Part shown: positions 9,906 to 18,044 of the stretch, one piece after another
Layout: each line of letters starts with the position of its first letter
Position numbering within the stretch: the stretch's first letter is position 1
Assembly: GCA_038319685.1 (NCBI GenBank)
Contig: JBBQDN010000005.1
Coordinates: forward strand, 36,671 to 100,670
Source of the DNA: UBA6022 sp038319685
GTDB taxonomy: Bacteria > Patescibacteriota > Saccharimonadia > Saccharimonadales > Saccharimonadaceae
DNA: 64,000 bases
Direction: 5' to 3'
Translations under genes and position numbers: made by a program
Notes under the pieces: generated by a model
What the model was told of the DNA's origin: nothing
Databases searched by the model: none
Seen by the model: the letters and a program-made list of their open reading frames with translations, nothing else

Positions 9906-11183
9906 CTACTGCACTGTTAATACGTCTGAGGTGTAGATGGCAGACTCAGTCTTGCCGGTGTTAGGATTTACCACATCGTGTACTACAAAAACCAGTTCCG
10001 AGTAACCAGTACTATTACCTAGCGCTACTTTAGTAAAGTCGATTGAATAACTCGTTGGGTTTATTGGTTTGCGAATTGAATCTGCAAGAGGCGTAGCTGT
10101 CTCATATGCAGGAATATCGTCTTGTTGAAAATCATGGCTGTTGTATGCATCGACGGCAGGTTGATATGCTCGAAGACCGACAAAGTTAATACTTTCAAGG
10201 TAAAGACGTCCAAGCTGTTTGTTTTGCGAGCCAATATAATAAGCAAGGTAATCACGGAGTTTAACATTGTCGAGTACTTTCTGATCTGAGCTATCGACTG
10301 TTATATCAACAGACTTTTCCAGGTCACTAGCTAGCGCAGGGTCGTCGAGTCGAATCTTAGCAATCGCATCCAGTACATTATTGCGATAAAGGAAAGTGGC
10401 CATTTGATCAAACTCTTTCCCTGATGCCTCTTTGCTATATGTCAATGGATCCATTTCTGACCAATTTTTCGCAGCGATTTGATTAAAAGATGCTTGGGTT
10501 TCGGGAGATAGTTGATCCCAAAGTCCAGCCCCACCTTTAAGAGGATCATTTTCGGAAACAGTTGTTTCGGGCGTTGTCGTTACTGATGATCCCATATCGC
10601 CACTTGCTGGTACCCCTACTTCGGACGTAGGTGCAGGAGTGGATTCTATAACGACACTAGTTGCGCCTTGTTCGACAGTGCTAGGTGCGAGTGTGCCAGG
10701 GATGACGGGCGCAGTGGCCGTCGGTTCTACATTTGACGGAGTAGATTCGTTACTAGACGTCGCTGCTTTGATGCCAACTGCTGCACCTACTGTAAATACA
10801 AGCGCAAGCGCACCAATACGAATTTTTGAACCAAGTGACCTAGGTTGTTTGTTGTGTTGTATATGAAGTGCTTCGAGATGAGCACGACCCGCTGCCATTT
10901 CAGCATCCGTTATTGGGCCGGCACTTTCACTTAAATCCCCAGGAATAGCAAATGGAACTTCCGTATGAACATAGGAACCAACGCCACCTGGATTAGAAAT
11001 GGTATCCGGAGCGAGCCAACCCTGATCAGCAACAGCATCAGGAAGACCAGTTTCTCTATAGTGTTTTGTTCCGGGAACCTCAATAGGTTTTCCGTCGGGT
11101 CCAATAAGACCCGAGTGGCGGGCTTGTTCCGCTGCACTACGTGATGATGGTTCTGGGTTTGGTCCTGATGTTTCAAAAGCCAT
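9906..11183 (-). CDS. Single-pass membrane protein of the T4SS locus, unknown function
   Basis: A 425-residue protein with no family I recognise. Residues 1-118 are soluble and Gly/Pro-rich. A single transmembrane helix lies around 124-143 (IRIGALALVFTVGAAVGIKA) after a basic stretch, giving an N-in/C-out orientation. Residues 145-215 are a Ser/Thr/Pro/Val linker like a wall-spanning stalk. The C-terminal 200 residues form a folded, probably extracellular domain. This topology (short cytoplasmic head, one helix, linker, outer domain) resembles VirB8/VirB10-like scaffold proteins, but no motif proves it. It sits between two VirB6-like genes, has its own promoter (11236-11264) and is followed by a terminator. 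Confidence 0.6.
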   Translation of the reverse strand: MAFETSGPNPEPSSRSAAEQARHSGLIGPDGKPIEVPGTKHYRETGLPDAVADQGWLAPDTISNPGGVGSYVHTEVPFAIPGDLSESAGPITDAEMAAGRAHLEALHIQHNKQPRSLGSKIRIGALALVFTVGAAVGIKAATSSNESTPSNVEPTATAPVIPGTLAPSTVEQGATSVVIESTPAPTSEVGVPASGDMGSSVTTTPETTVSENDPLKGGAGLWDQLSPETQASFNQIAAKNWSEMDPLTYSKEASGKEFDQMATFLYRNNVLDAIAKIRLDDPALASDLEKSVDITVDSSDQKVLDNVKLRDYLAYYIGSQNKQLGRLYLESINFVGLRAYQPAVDAYNSHDFQQDDIPAYETATPLADSIRKPINPTSYSIDFTKVALGNSTGYSELVFVVHDVVNPNTGKTESAIYTSDVLTVQ

Positions 11184-11235
11184 GGTTTACAGTTCCTTGT
11201 GCGCTTACTTGGGCACGTAATGTACTAATGCTTTT

Positions 11236-11264
11236 ACTATACACTATTTTTTAATAAAAAGCAA
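11236..11264 (-). promoter_or_regulatory. Promoter for the gene at 11183
   Basis: On the minus strand: -35 TTGCTT (11259-11264), a 17-nt spacer, then -10 TATAGT (11236-11241) preceded by GTG. Transcription would start near 11229, leaving a leader of about 45 nt that contains AAGGA before the ATG. Confidence 0.6.
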
Positions 11265-11317
11265 CATGTTTATTGATATGTCAAGAATTGATTTTAAAAA
11301 ACGGATGTGTTTATGGA

Positions 11318-13924
11318 CTAAATACCAAGTCGGTCACGGATCTCAGGTTTAATGAGACGCAGGGTTTCAGGGCTGGACGTAAGGTTTCCTATGAGTTTCG
11401 CATACGCTACAGGATCTCCAGCTACAGGATCGGTAAGTTTATCAATTGCATGATGCTGCATTGTTGAGTTTGATGCGGCAAACTTATCGGATGCCAAGTT
11501 TCTCCAAGTCGCGATATCTTCATTGATTGTATTAAACGTTACTGTTGGACCCTTGGCGTTGTTAATCCAATCATCGAAGCTCTTTCCGGCCTTACGGATA
11601 TCGCCATTCATACCAAGTACTTCTTTGAAATCGAGTAGATCCTGAGTTGCAGGAGCGCTACTTTCGTAGGTTGTAATAATATCAGCAAGTTTTGCGATAC
11701 CGGGTGGGCCATTTTTTGCGATGGTATTTGCATATGCGATGCGCTGAGATAATGTCGTCGACGTATTAAAAGCAGTCTCCAAACGGCCAATGTCCGTCGA
11801 TAGCGCGTAGTCCATGGTGTCTTGAATGTTCTTTGTGTCCTCTACGTACGATTGACTAACGGTTGCCTTTGCTCTTGCGAGAACTGAGTTTTGGCCTTGT
11901 TCACCCATAACTCCACCTGCGAGCACAAGCCGTATAGGATCCGTCTTGAGGGCATCTGCGAGGTCAATTTGTCCAGCACGTTCGGCTTGTTGTTTACGCA
12001 TTCCTTGTATTGCAATAGACTGTGCGGTGACATGACTATCACTAACAAGGGTACTCATCGGTGTACCTGCGGCGTACGCAGTGCCACCACGACCACTTTC
12101 CCATTCTTTTGTTTCAGCGTCCCAAGTTGCTTTTGCGTCTTCTGTTTGGCGGGTGGCAAGGTGTTGGGTTAGTCTCTGTGCACGCATACCTGGGTTGGTA
12201 ATCGCGTAGCGTTCCTGGTCCGCTTCAACTTGTGCTTCAGACATAGAGACATCTAATTTAGCAATGCGAAGATTCGTTTCATCAGCACGAACTCGGACAT
12301 TACTGAGGCGCATATCGTTAAATGCCTTGTCTATAACAGCTTGAGCGGTATCTTTCTTAATACCTGCATGAGTCATACGATGGCTAGCGTCCTGGTAGCC
12401 CTTATCACCCATACCGTGTGCTTCGGATTCGGCTTCGTAGGCTTTCTTCCATTGTTGTTCGCGCATATGTTTGACGTGTTTGCGCTGGGCACTGGCGCGG
12501 AAGGCGTTACGTTTTGGTGGGGTTGCAAGTGAGCGAGCTTTATGGTGGTCAGCCCGTTCTTTGCTCCAGTTACGGGTACGGTCTAAAATGCCCTTTTTCG
12601 GATTGTTGACCATACCGGCAATACGGCCAAGCAGTGAACCACTCAGTTTAATCAGGAGTGGTGTGATAACAACTGGAGCGATCTGCACCATCATACCCAG
12701 GATGAGAATAACGATTGAATCGGCGTTTTGAATAATCGCCGTTCCTGCCAGCTGCGATCCGCCGAATACGATCGAAAACATCGGGAACATGATCAGGAGG
12801 GTCATGAATGTATCTTTCCATTTATCGAATAATTTTTCAGTATTGGGTAAAAGGAATGCGACGAATGCGAGTGGTGAGAGGATGACAAGAATCGTGATAA
12901 GTGCCTGACGAGCGGCGAGCACGAGGATGGCGACGACTGCTGCGAGCAAGACAATGACCAGTCCTGGAAGGAGTAAGTAGATCGCAGCAGCAAATCCACC
13001 ACCTGTTGCAACGATTGCCGAATGAACGGCGATTGCCCCTGCCCCGAGCGCTGTTGCACCACCGAGCACTGCAGCGGTCACGACTTCCCAACCGGTCACG
13101 TTCCAGCTATTCCCAGTGGTTCCGACGATTTGGTTACGAATCGAAATAAAGATATCTTGGATAGAATAGCCAAGGATATTTGACACGTCAACCGCAACCG
13201 AACAAATCCAGTACGATATATTCACTAAAATAGCCGCGACGATGAGGCGCGGAAGTAGCTTCTTGATACCATAATTGGTCATCATCCCACCAACGAGTTG
13301 TGAGTAAATAATAATGAGGAATGCAATGACAAACGCAACGTTTGCGAAACTTTGCATGACTGACCAAGCACGGTAAAGTGCTGCCTGCTGATTTGTTTGC
13401 ACCGGTCGCACTTCGAGGAAACTACTGATGATGCCAAACAGCCAGTCCATTGCTTTGGCGAGGAAATTGGTGACAGGACAGACAATCCAGCCGATACCAT
13501 CGACCACACAGCTTGTCGTGCTGGTTGTGGGACTTGCTGCTGACGGGGTGATATTAACGGTTGATGGTGATGATGGGTTGGTATAGACACCAGGCGGCGT
13601 GTAGTCATAGGTGACATAGGTTGCGGCGGCTGCTGTCGGCGGATCGGTACCGGGTGCAAAATAAATAACGTAAGCTTTAGACAGAATTGCCGGGGCAATC
13701 GGTGCTGAATCGATAGAAGTATAGTATTTACTACCAGGAGTGATACCAAGGCCATCCGTAGCTGTTGCATCGGTCGGTCCAGTAAAGGTTTTACCGTCGT
13801 AACTGATTGATTGACCTGTCCACGTAGCGTCGGCAGGAGCAGCATGCGTTGGCTGGACGGTAAAAAGGATACTTGAAAGGATAGCCAAGATGGCGGTCAT
13901 GGCAAAAACAAACAACATTCGCAT
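11318..13924 (-). CDS. Giant VirB6/TrbL-like T4SS channel protein 2
   Basis: An 868-residue protein. The start at 13924 is preferred over upstream in-frame ATGs because it begins a signal peptide (MRMLFVFAMTAILAILSSIL, cleavage near THAAPAD) and has AGGGG 8 nt upstream. Residues about 130-170 carry CVVDGIGWIVCPVTNFLAKA, matching IDGIGWIVCPV of the other VirB6-like protein. A polytopic region (about 170-440) with TNYGIKKLLPRL and ILSPLAFVAFLLPNTEKLF follows, then a long hydrophilic helical tail (about 450-868). The two proteins look like diverged duplicates with lineage-specific extracellular domains. The start codon and SD lie in a hairpin (13920-13941). It is the first gene of the minus-strand T4SS operon. 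Confidence 0.82.
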   Translation of the reverse strand: MRMLFVFAMTAILAILSSILFTVQPTHAAPADATWTGQSISYDGKTFTGPTDATATDGLGITPGSKYYTSIDSAPIAPAILSKAYVIYFAPGTDPPTAAAATYVTYDYTPPGVYTNPSSPSTVNITPSAASPTTSTTSCVVDGIGWIVCPVTNFLAKAMDWLFGIISSFLEVRPVQTNQQAALYRAWSVMQSFANVAFVIAFLIIIYSQLVGGMMTNYGIKKLLPRLIVAAILVNISYWICSVAVDVSNILGYSIQDIFISIRNQIVGTTGNSWNVTGWEVVTAAVLGGATALGAGAIAVHSAIVATGGGFAAAIYLLLPGLVIVLLAAVVAILVLAARQALITILVILSPLAFVAFLLPNTEKLFDKWKDTFMTLLIMFPMFSIVFGGSQLAGTAIIQNADSIVILILGMMVQIAPVVITPLLIKLSGSLLGRIAGMVNNPKKGILDRTRNWSKERADHHKARSLATPPKRNAFRASAQRKHVKHMREQQWKKAYEAESEAHGMGDKGYQDASHRMTHAGIKKDTAQAVIDKAFNDMRLSNVRVRADETNLRIAKLDVSMSEAQVEADQERYAITNPGMRAQRLTQHLATRQTEDAKATWDAETKEWESGRGGTAYAAGTPMSTLVSDSHVTAQSIAIQGMRKQQAERAGQIDLADALKTDPIRLVLAGGVMGEQGQNSVLARAKATVSQSYVEDTKNIQDTMDYALSTDIGRLETAFNTSTTLSQRIAYANTIAKNGPPGIAKLADIITTYESSAPATQDLLDFKEVLGMNGDIRKAGKSFDDWINNAKGPTVTFNTINEDIATWRNLASDKFAASNSTMQHHAIDKLTDPVAGDPVAYAKLIGNLTSSPETLRLIKPEIRDRLGI

Positions 13925-13941
13925 AGAGTTACCCCTATGCG
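13920..13941 (-). promoter_or_regulatory. Hairpin enclosing the SD and start codon of the VirB6-2 gene
   Basis: In the mRNA, CGCATAG (13941-13935) pairs perfectly with CTATGCG (13926-13920). The loop holds GGGTAACT, part of the ribosome binding site, and the AUG lies in the 3' arm. This could act as an RNA thermometer-like or protein-controlled translation switch; the pairing is visible, the function is inferred. Confidence 0.55.
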
Positions 13942-13973
13942 AAACGTACTTTTTCACGTCCCACATACAAATA

Positions 13974-14002
13974 ATAATAGCACTATATGTCATAAAAGTC
14001 AA
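13974..14002 (-). promoter_or_regulatory. Main T4SS operon promoter
   Basis: On the minus strand: -35 TTGACT (13997-14002), a 17-nt spacer, -10 TATTAT (13974-13979) with an extended TGC just upstream. The predicted start near 13967 leaves a leader of about 43 nt ending in the start-codon hairpin. It is divergent from the pilin genes that begin at 14103. Confidence 0.78.
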
Positions 14003-14102
14003 TGCCCCGCGGAGCTTTATACCATATACTATAGTACCAAAAAAACACTCATTGTCGATATTGTTGCCAATCGCGCGTTTTTGTCGTACATTATAGATAG
14101 TT

Positions 14103-14510
14103 ATGAGCCTAAAACAAACAATAAAGATGTCACTACTAGGTACGGTCACCCTGGGTATAATTGGCCTATCGATTGGGACTACTCCGGCATTGGCACAGAG
14201 TCAGTGTGGTAAGGTAAATACTGCGATTATCACCTGTAGTCAACGAGAAACTGGTGACCTCAAAGACAGTGGTGTTTGGGGTATATTGATACTAGTCATT
14301 AATATTATGACCGCCGGAATTGGTATATTGGCTGTTGGGGCGATTGCCTATGGGGCTATTTTGTATTCAACCGCCGGTGGAAGTGCTGAACAAACGAAAA
14401 AAGCAATTACTGTTATTACAAATACGGTGATTGGGCTGGTTTGTTTTCTCTTTATGACCGCGATCCTTAATTTCCTGATTCCGGGAGGGATATTTAATGT
14501 CATACCGTAA
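14103..14510 (+). CDS. VirB2-like T4SS pilin 1
   Basis: A 135-residue protein: signal peptide (cleavage near PALAQSQ), a short Cys-containing linker (CGKVNTAIITC), and two transmembrane helices (about 58-85 and 103-130) around a short polar loop (YSTAGGSAEQTKKA). The layout matches VirB2/TrbC pilins and the other small proteins in this array. It overlaps the next gene by 14 nt. A TATAGA box lies about 5 nt before the ATG, suggesting a very short or absent leader. Confidence 0.75.
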   Translation: MSLKQTIKMSLLGTVTLGIIGLSIGTTPALAQSQCGKVNTAIITCSQRETGDLKDSGVWGILILVINIMTAGIGILAVGAIAYGAILYSTAGGSAEQTKKAITVITNTVIGLVCFLFMTAILNFLIPGGIFNVIP

Positions 14511-15201
14511 CGTCACCGTAAAATCACGAATTAAGAACTGGGTACTTGCCATATTTTTTGTTGCATCAACCGGGGGTGCACTGGTGACAACTGCCCTGCC
14601 TCAAACGGCAAGCGCTGCATGTGCGACAAGTTTTTTCGGGATTCCCGCTTGGTATGACGGAATGATCGGTGGTGATTGTAGGGTGCTTGACCCGTCAAGT
14701 TTCCCCGGAGGTTTGTCGGGATTTATTTGGAGGATTGTCCTGAATGTTGTCGAGATTATTTTACTGGTGTCTGGCTATGTTGCTGCCGCGTTTATAATTG
14801 TTGGTGGGTTTAAATATATTACCAGTGCTGGATCGCCGGATGATTCAGTAAAAGCCAGAAAAACAATCATTAATGCAGTGATTGGGTTGGTGCTTTCGAT
14901 GTCGTCGGTGGCGATTGTCAATGTCGTCACAACAACTGTTGTGGGTGGAGTAGATGCGACGGGCATTCCGACAATCAGTGCGGACGGCGTAACACTTGCT
15001 GCTATCCTTAACGCAGTGTATTTCTGGGCGGGTGCAATTGCCGTGCTGATGATCGCTATTGGCGGACTACTGTATGTTGTATCGGGGGGTACTGCGAGCA
15101 ATATCACCAAAGCAAAAGATACAATTATTTATGCATCGGTCGGGCTTATCATTATTATTATGGCGTTTACGATAACACAAGTCGTCATAGGAAGGTTTTA
15201 A
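14497..15201 (+). CDS. Tandem double-domain VirB2-like pilin
   Basis: A 234-residue protein with a signal peptide (to about residue 40, ASAACATSF) and two successive pilin-like two-helix units. Unit one (about 75-148) contains VGGFKYITSAGSPDDSVKAR. Unit two (about 165-234) contains IGGLLYVVSGGTASNITKAK. Both carry the GG-x-x-Y-(V/I)-x-S-(G/A)G loop seen in the single-domain pilins nearby, so this is an in-frame fusion or duplication giving four extra helices. GGGAGG upstream lies inside the previous gene, which fits translational coupling. A double unit could be a pilus adaptor, tip or base subunit; that is inference. Confidence 0.72.
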   Translation: MSYRNVTVKSRIKNWVLAIFFVASTGGALVTTALPQTASAACATSFFGIPAWYDGMIGGDCRVLDPSSFPGGLSGFIWRIVLNVVEIILLVSGYVAAAFIIVGGFKYITSAGSPDDSVKARKTIINAVIGLVLSMSSVAIVNVVTTTVVGGVDATGIPTISADGVTLAAILNAVYFWAGAIAVLMIAIGGLLYVVSGGTASNITKAKDTIIYASVGLIIIIMAFTITQVVIGRF

Positions 15202-15202
15202 T

Positions 15203-15571
15203 ATGAAAAAAATGAAACAATATGTCATGATGTTTGCGCTGGCCACGTGCCTGGCGGTTAGTGCTATTGCACCTGTTTACGCAGTAAACGTATTCCCTGC
15301 CTGTTCGGTTGATCCTGGGTCTGAGGTTTGTAAGGCGGCTGGAACCGACAGAGCCGACAGTACGATAAAAACCGTGATTAATACAGTCATTTATATTATC
15401 GGTATTGCGGCGGTCATCATGATTGTTATCGGTGGCCTGCGCTATGTTTTGTCGGGTGGTGATTCATCGGGAACTAAAGGTGCGAAGGATACGATCTTGT
15501 ACGCAGTTATTGGTCTGGTGATCGCTATTCTGTCGTTTTCGATTGTTAACTTTGTCGTTGGGAGATTTTAA
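15203..15571 (+). CDS. VirB2-like T4SS pilin 2
   Basis: A 122-residue pilin-like protein: signal peptide (to about residue 28, PVYAVNV), a short segment with two Cys (ACSVDPGSEVC), and two helices around GGLRYVLSGGDSSGTKGAKD. Its start follows the previous stop by one base. A 59-bp stretch (15405-15463) is identical to 15802-15860 in the next gene, indicating recent duplication or gene conversion. Confidence 0.78.
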   Translation: MKKMKQYVMMFALATCLAVSAIAPVYAVNVFPACSVDPGSEVCKAAGTDRADSTIKTVINTVIYIIGIAAVIMIVIGGLRYVLSGGDSSGTKGAKDTILYAVIGLVIAILSFSIVNFVVGRF

Positions 15572-15572
15572 T

Positions 15573-15971
15573 ATGAAAGTAATAAAAAGGAAGTATATGA
15601 AAAAACTACAGATGATTATTGTGAGCTTCGTTGCATTATTTGCGATTGGTGCGGGAAGTTTAGTACTTAGTCCACAAACGAGCTATGCAACTCCGGCGGA
15701 TGAAATCAAAAAAGGCGTGACGAATGTTGGTGGCGGCACCAGTGGAACGCTTGACGCGGGTATCAAAAATGCCATCAACGTGATCCTGTATGTCACCGGT
15801 GTTGCGGCGGTCATCATGATTGTTATCGGTGGCCTGCGCTATGTTTTGTCGGGTGGTGATAGTTCATCGACCAAAGGTGCGAAGGATACAATTCTGTATG
15901 CTGTAGTGGGACTTATCGTGGCGATTATCGCGTATGCGATTGTTAACTTTGTCGTCGGTGCGTTTAGCTAG
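15573..15971 (+). CDS. VirB2-like T4SS pilin 3
   Basis: A 132-residue pilin. The start at 15573 matches the stop/start junction of the preceding paralogue (TAA then TATGAAA) and has GGGAG upstream. An alternative ATG at 15597, with AAGGAAG before it, would shorten the signal peptide by eight residues. Signal peptide to about residue 45, then two helices around GGLRYVLSGGDSSSTKGAKD. It lacks the Cys pair of pilin 2. Last gene of the first pilin transcription unit. Confidence 0.78.
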   Translation: MKVIKRKYMKKLQMIIVSFVALFAIGAGSLVLSPQTSYATPADEIKKGVTNVGGGTSGTLDAGIKNAINVILYVTGVAAVIMIVIGGLRYVLSGGDSSSTKGAKDTILYAVVGLIVAIIAYAIVNFVVGAFS

Positions 15972-16015
15972 CCCCGTAAACTAACATATTCAGGAAAGCA
16001 TAAGCCAAATGGCTA

Positions 16016-16044
16016 TTAACAAATAGCGCCCAATCTGCTATAAA
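16016..16044 (+). promoter_or_regulatory. Promoter of pilin 4
   Basis: -35 TTAACA (16016-16021), a 17-nt spacer, -10 TATAAA (16039-16044). Transcription would start near 16051, giving a leader of about 28 nt with AAAGGAATT before the ATG at 16079. This gene is therefore expressed separately from the three pilin genes upstream. Confidence 0.72.
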
Positions 16045-16078
16045 CTAAAGAGAGTAAATCCTAAGAAAGGAATTAAAA

Positions 16079-16486
16079 ATGAAACGAACATTAAAGAAAA
16101 TAGCTCAGAGCCTCCTTCTGGTTCCAGTTGTTGCACTTGGTGTAAGCCTGGCGCTTCCAGCCGTTGCCCCAACAAACGCGAACGCCGCATTCAATGGCGG
16201 TATCAGCAACGGTGCAGCTGACAGTAAAGGTACTGGCCAACAAGATAATCTTGATGGTACGGATGGTGTGTTTAAAACCGTCACAAACGTGATGCTGTAC
16301 ATCATTGGTGCGATTTCTGTCATCATGTTGATCATCGGTGGTATCCGCTATGTGGTATCAGGTGGTGAAAGCAGTGCAGTTACCGGTGCAAAAAACACCA
16401 TTCTGTATGCGGTTATCGGTATTATCGTTGCGATCATTGCGTACGCACTGGTCAACTTCGTTATTACAAGTTTCTCAGCACCATAG
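16079..16486 (+). CDS. VirB2-like T4SS pilin 4 (independently transcribed)
   Basis: A 135-residue pilin: signal peptide (cleavage near NANAAFNG), a Gly/Asp-rich mature N-terminus (GAADSKGTGQQDNLDGTDG), and two helices around GGIRYVVSGGESSAVTGAKN. Its mature N-terminus and loop are closest to the pilin at 19458-19865 (GSVADGALAAQGTGQVVDLFG). A strong promoter, a good SD and a strong terminator suggest high expression, as for a major pilin. Confidence 0.8.
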   Translation: MKRTLKKIAQSLLLVPVVALGVSLALPAVAPTNANAAFNGGISNGAADSKGTGQQDNLDGTDGVFKTVTNVMLYIIGAISVIMLIIGGIRYVVSGGESSAVTGAKNTILYAVIGIIVAIIAYALVNFVITSFSAP

Positions 16487-16506
16487 TTTAGCAGACGCTC
16501 GTTTGT

Positions 16507-16541
16507 ATACTCCCCTCTTACTACAGAGGGGAGTATTTATT
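16507..16541 (+). terminator. Terminator after pilin 4
   Basis: Perfect 12-bp stem (16507-16518 with 16525-16536; core ACTCCCCTCT/AGAGGGGAGT), 6-nt loop, then a T-rich tail. Confidence 0.9.
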
Positions 16542-16571
16542 TAGAGAATAATTGCGTACTTCTTTAGGATA

Positions 16572-16605
16572 GTAAATAACCCGCACATACATGCGGGTTA
16601 TTTAC
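16572..16605. terminator. Bidirectional terminator between pilin 4 and hsp20
   Basis: Perfect 14-bp stem (16572-16585 with 16592-16605; core ACCCGCA/TGCGGGT) with AT-rich outer pairs usable on both strands. It mainly serves hsp20, which ends at 16624 on the minus strand. Confidence 0.85.
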
Positions 16606-16623
16606 GGGGCAAAACCTAGGTAA

Positions 16624-17097
16624 CTACTGAATTGTAATTTTCTTGGCTTGTTCCTGTTTGACTTTACTAAAGCTGATGGTGAGGACGCCGTCTTTTAGGA
16701 CTGCTTCGACTTCATCTTCTTTGACAGCAACAGGAAGTGCGAGTGTACGGCTAAATTCGCCCCAATAACATTCCTGAATGTGCCAGTTGGTTGCATCAGT
16801 GTCGTCACCACTACTAAGAGTCCCGCTGATTGTCAAAATACCATCACTGATACTGACATCAAGTTCTTCTTTGTTCACACCTGCGGTGCGGGCTTTGACG
16901 ACTAATCGTTCGTCTGTTTCATAGACATCAACTGCGAGTTGACCCGGGAAATCATCTTCTGATTCTTCCCATGTGCCATTATCAGCTGCTGGTGCGGCTG
17001 TAACGTGTTCTTGCTGTACGGTTAGATCATCATCGTTTAGAAACGCGGCTGCGAGTTCATCTTCGATCAAGAGATCATCATTCTGTTTACGGGCCAT
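16624..17097 (-). CDS. hsp20: Hsp20/alpha-crystallin small heat shock protein
   Basis: A 157-residue holdase chaperone. The start at 17097 is set by GGAGG five nt upstream. Residues 1-50 form an acidic, variable N-arm. The alpha-crystallin domain runs from about 52 to 150: DVYETDERLVVKARTAGV, then EELDVSISDGILTISG, and the conserved A-x-x-x-(D/N)-GVLTI motif appears as AVLKDGVLTISF. A Trp-rich insert (NWHIQECYWGEF) follows the family pattern. It binds unfolding proteins in the cytoplasm. No CIRCE element is visible upstream. Confidence 0.93.
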   Translation of the reverse strand: MARKQNDDLLIEDELAAAFLNDDDLTVQQEHVTAAPAADNGTWEESEDDFPGQLAVDVYETDERLVVKARTAGVNKEELDVSISDGILTISGTLSSGDDTDATNWHIQECYWGEFSRTLALPVAVKEDEVEAVLKDGVLTISFSKVKQEQAKKITIQ

Positions 17098-17124
17098 GAT
17101 ATCCTCCACTTTCTCTAGGCTCTA

Positions 17125-17169
17125 TTGACAAGTAGTCTCTTACAGTATAACGGAGCTATGCGGTATAAT
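17125..17169 (+). promoter_or_regulatory. Possible promoter(s) of comF
   Basis: TTGACA at 17125-17130 with TATAAC 15 nt later (17146-17151), and a separate consensus TATAAT at 17164-17169 with no good -35. The second would start transcription near 17176, 28 nt before the ATG. Which one works cannot be decided from sequence. Confidence 0.4.
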
Positions 17170-17203
17170 CAATGCAACAGGGTATGTAAACGTAAAAAAC
17201 ACA

Positions 17204-17869
17204 ATGATAGATAGACTACTTGGCATCATCGCTCCGCACTACTGTTCTGGATGTGGTAAAACAGGTACCTTATTATGCGATAATTGTAAATATGACATCA
17301 TTCAGGAACCACTTGAAACCTGTATCGTGTGTCAGTGCCTAACAGGTACGGACAATCTTTGTCGGCGCTGCAAAGTCCCCTATCAAAAAGCTTGGTGTGT
17401 CGGCGAACGGTCGGATAGTCTGCAGCGGCTTATTGGGGTGTATAAATTTCGCCGGGCCAAGGCTGGATACTGTGATATTGCCGAACTACTCCTTAGTCGA
17501 CTGCCGGAATTACCTCCATCGACAATTATTGTGCCGATTCCGACGGTCGGTAGCCATATACGAGAGCGAGGCTATGACCATATGGCCCTGATTGCACGAT
17601 ATATTGCCAAAAAACGAGGCCTTGTGACGCAAAACGTCCTCGTACGCAAAACAAATACCAAACAACGGGATGCGAGCTTTAGGGTACGTCAGCAACAAGC
17701 TAAGCAGGCATTTGGATGTCGTGGTCTGTTAGAACCGGATGTTCCGTATGTATTGATTGATGACGTCGTGACGACAGGTGCGACACTATACTACAGTGCG
17801 CAGGCGCTGCGCGATGGCGGCGCAAATATAATATGGGTGGCTGCTGTGGCCAGACAGCCTCTCGACTAA
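17204..17869 (+). CDS. comF: ComF family phosphoribosyltransferase-like competence protein
   Basis: A 221-residue protein. The N-terminus has zinc-finger-like Cys pairs (CSGCGKTGTLLCDNC; CIVCQCLTGTDNLCRRC, residues 13-65). The C-terminal type I phosphoribosyltransferase domain has PIPTVGSHIRERGYDH (about 105-125) and the PRPP loop VLIDDVVTTGATL (about 183-195). ComF homologues act in DNA uptake, probably handling incoming single-stranded DNA. No SD is visible. Close to the pilin array, it fits a DNA-transfer context, but it has its own promoter region and is a common stand-alone gene. Confidence 0.9.
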   Translation: MIDRLLGIIAPHYCSGCGKTGTLLCDNCKYDIIQEPLETCIVCQCLTGTDNLCRRCKVPYQKAWCVGERSDSLQRLIGVYKFRRAKAGYCDIAELLLSRLPELPPSTIIVPIPTVGSHIRERGYDHMALIARYIAKKRGLVTQNVLVRKTNTKQRDASFRVRQQQAKQAFGCRGLLEPDVPYVLIDDVVTTGATLYYSAQALRDGGANIIWVAAVARQPLD

Positions 17870-17914
17870 TTGTCCGTCATCTGTTAATATAGTTTTCAGC
17901 CACACAAAAGATAC

Positions 17915-18004
17915 GGAGAGGTGCCCGAGTGGTTTAAGGGAACGGTCTTGAAAACCGTCGTGCCAGCAATGGTACCGAGAGTTCGAATCTCTCCCTCTCC
18001 GCCA
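17915..18004 (+). tRNA. tRNA-Ser(UGA)
   Basis: A 90-nt class II tRNA with encoded CCA. Acceptor GGAGAGG/CCTCTCC; anticodon stem ACGGT/ACCGT around CTTGAAA (anticodon TGA); long variable arm; T-loop TTCGAAT. It reads UCA and related serine codons. Confidence 0.96.
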
Positions 18005-18042
18005 TATAAAATAACGACCATTCGGTCGTTATTTTATATGGC
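18001..18042. terminator. Terminator hairpin that includes the tRNA-Ser(UGA) CCA end
   Basis: Perfect 19-bp stem (18001-18019 with 18024-18042), loop ATTC. The first bases of the left arm are the discriminator and CCA of the tRNA. Being palindromic, it may also terminate the convergent gene that ends at 18045. Confidence 0.85.
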
Positions 18043-18044
18043 GC

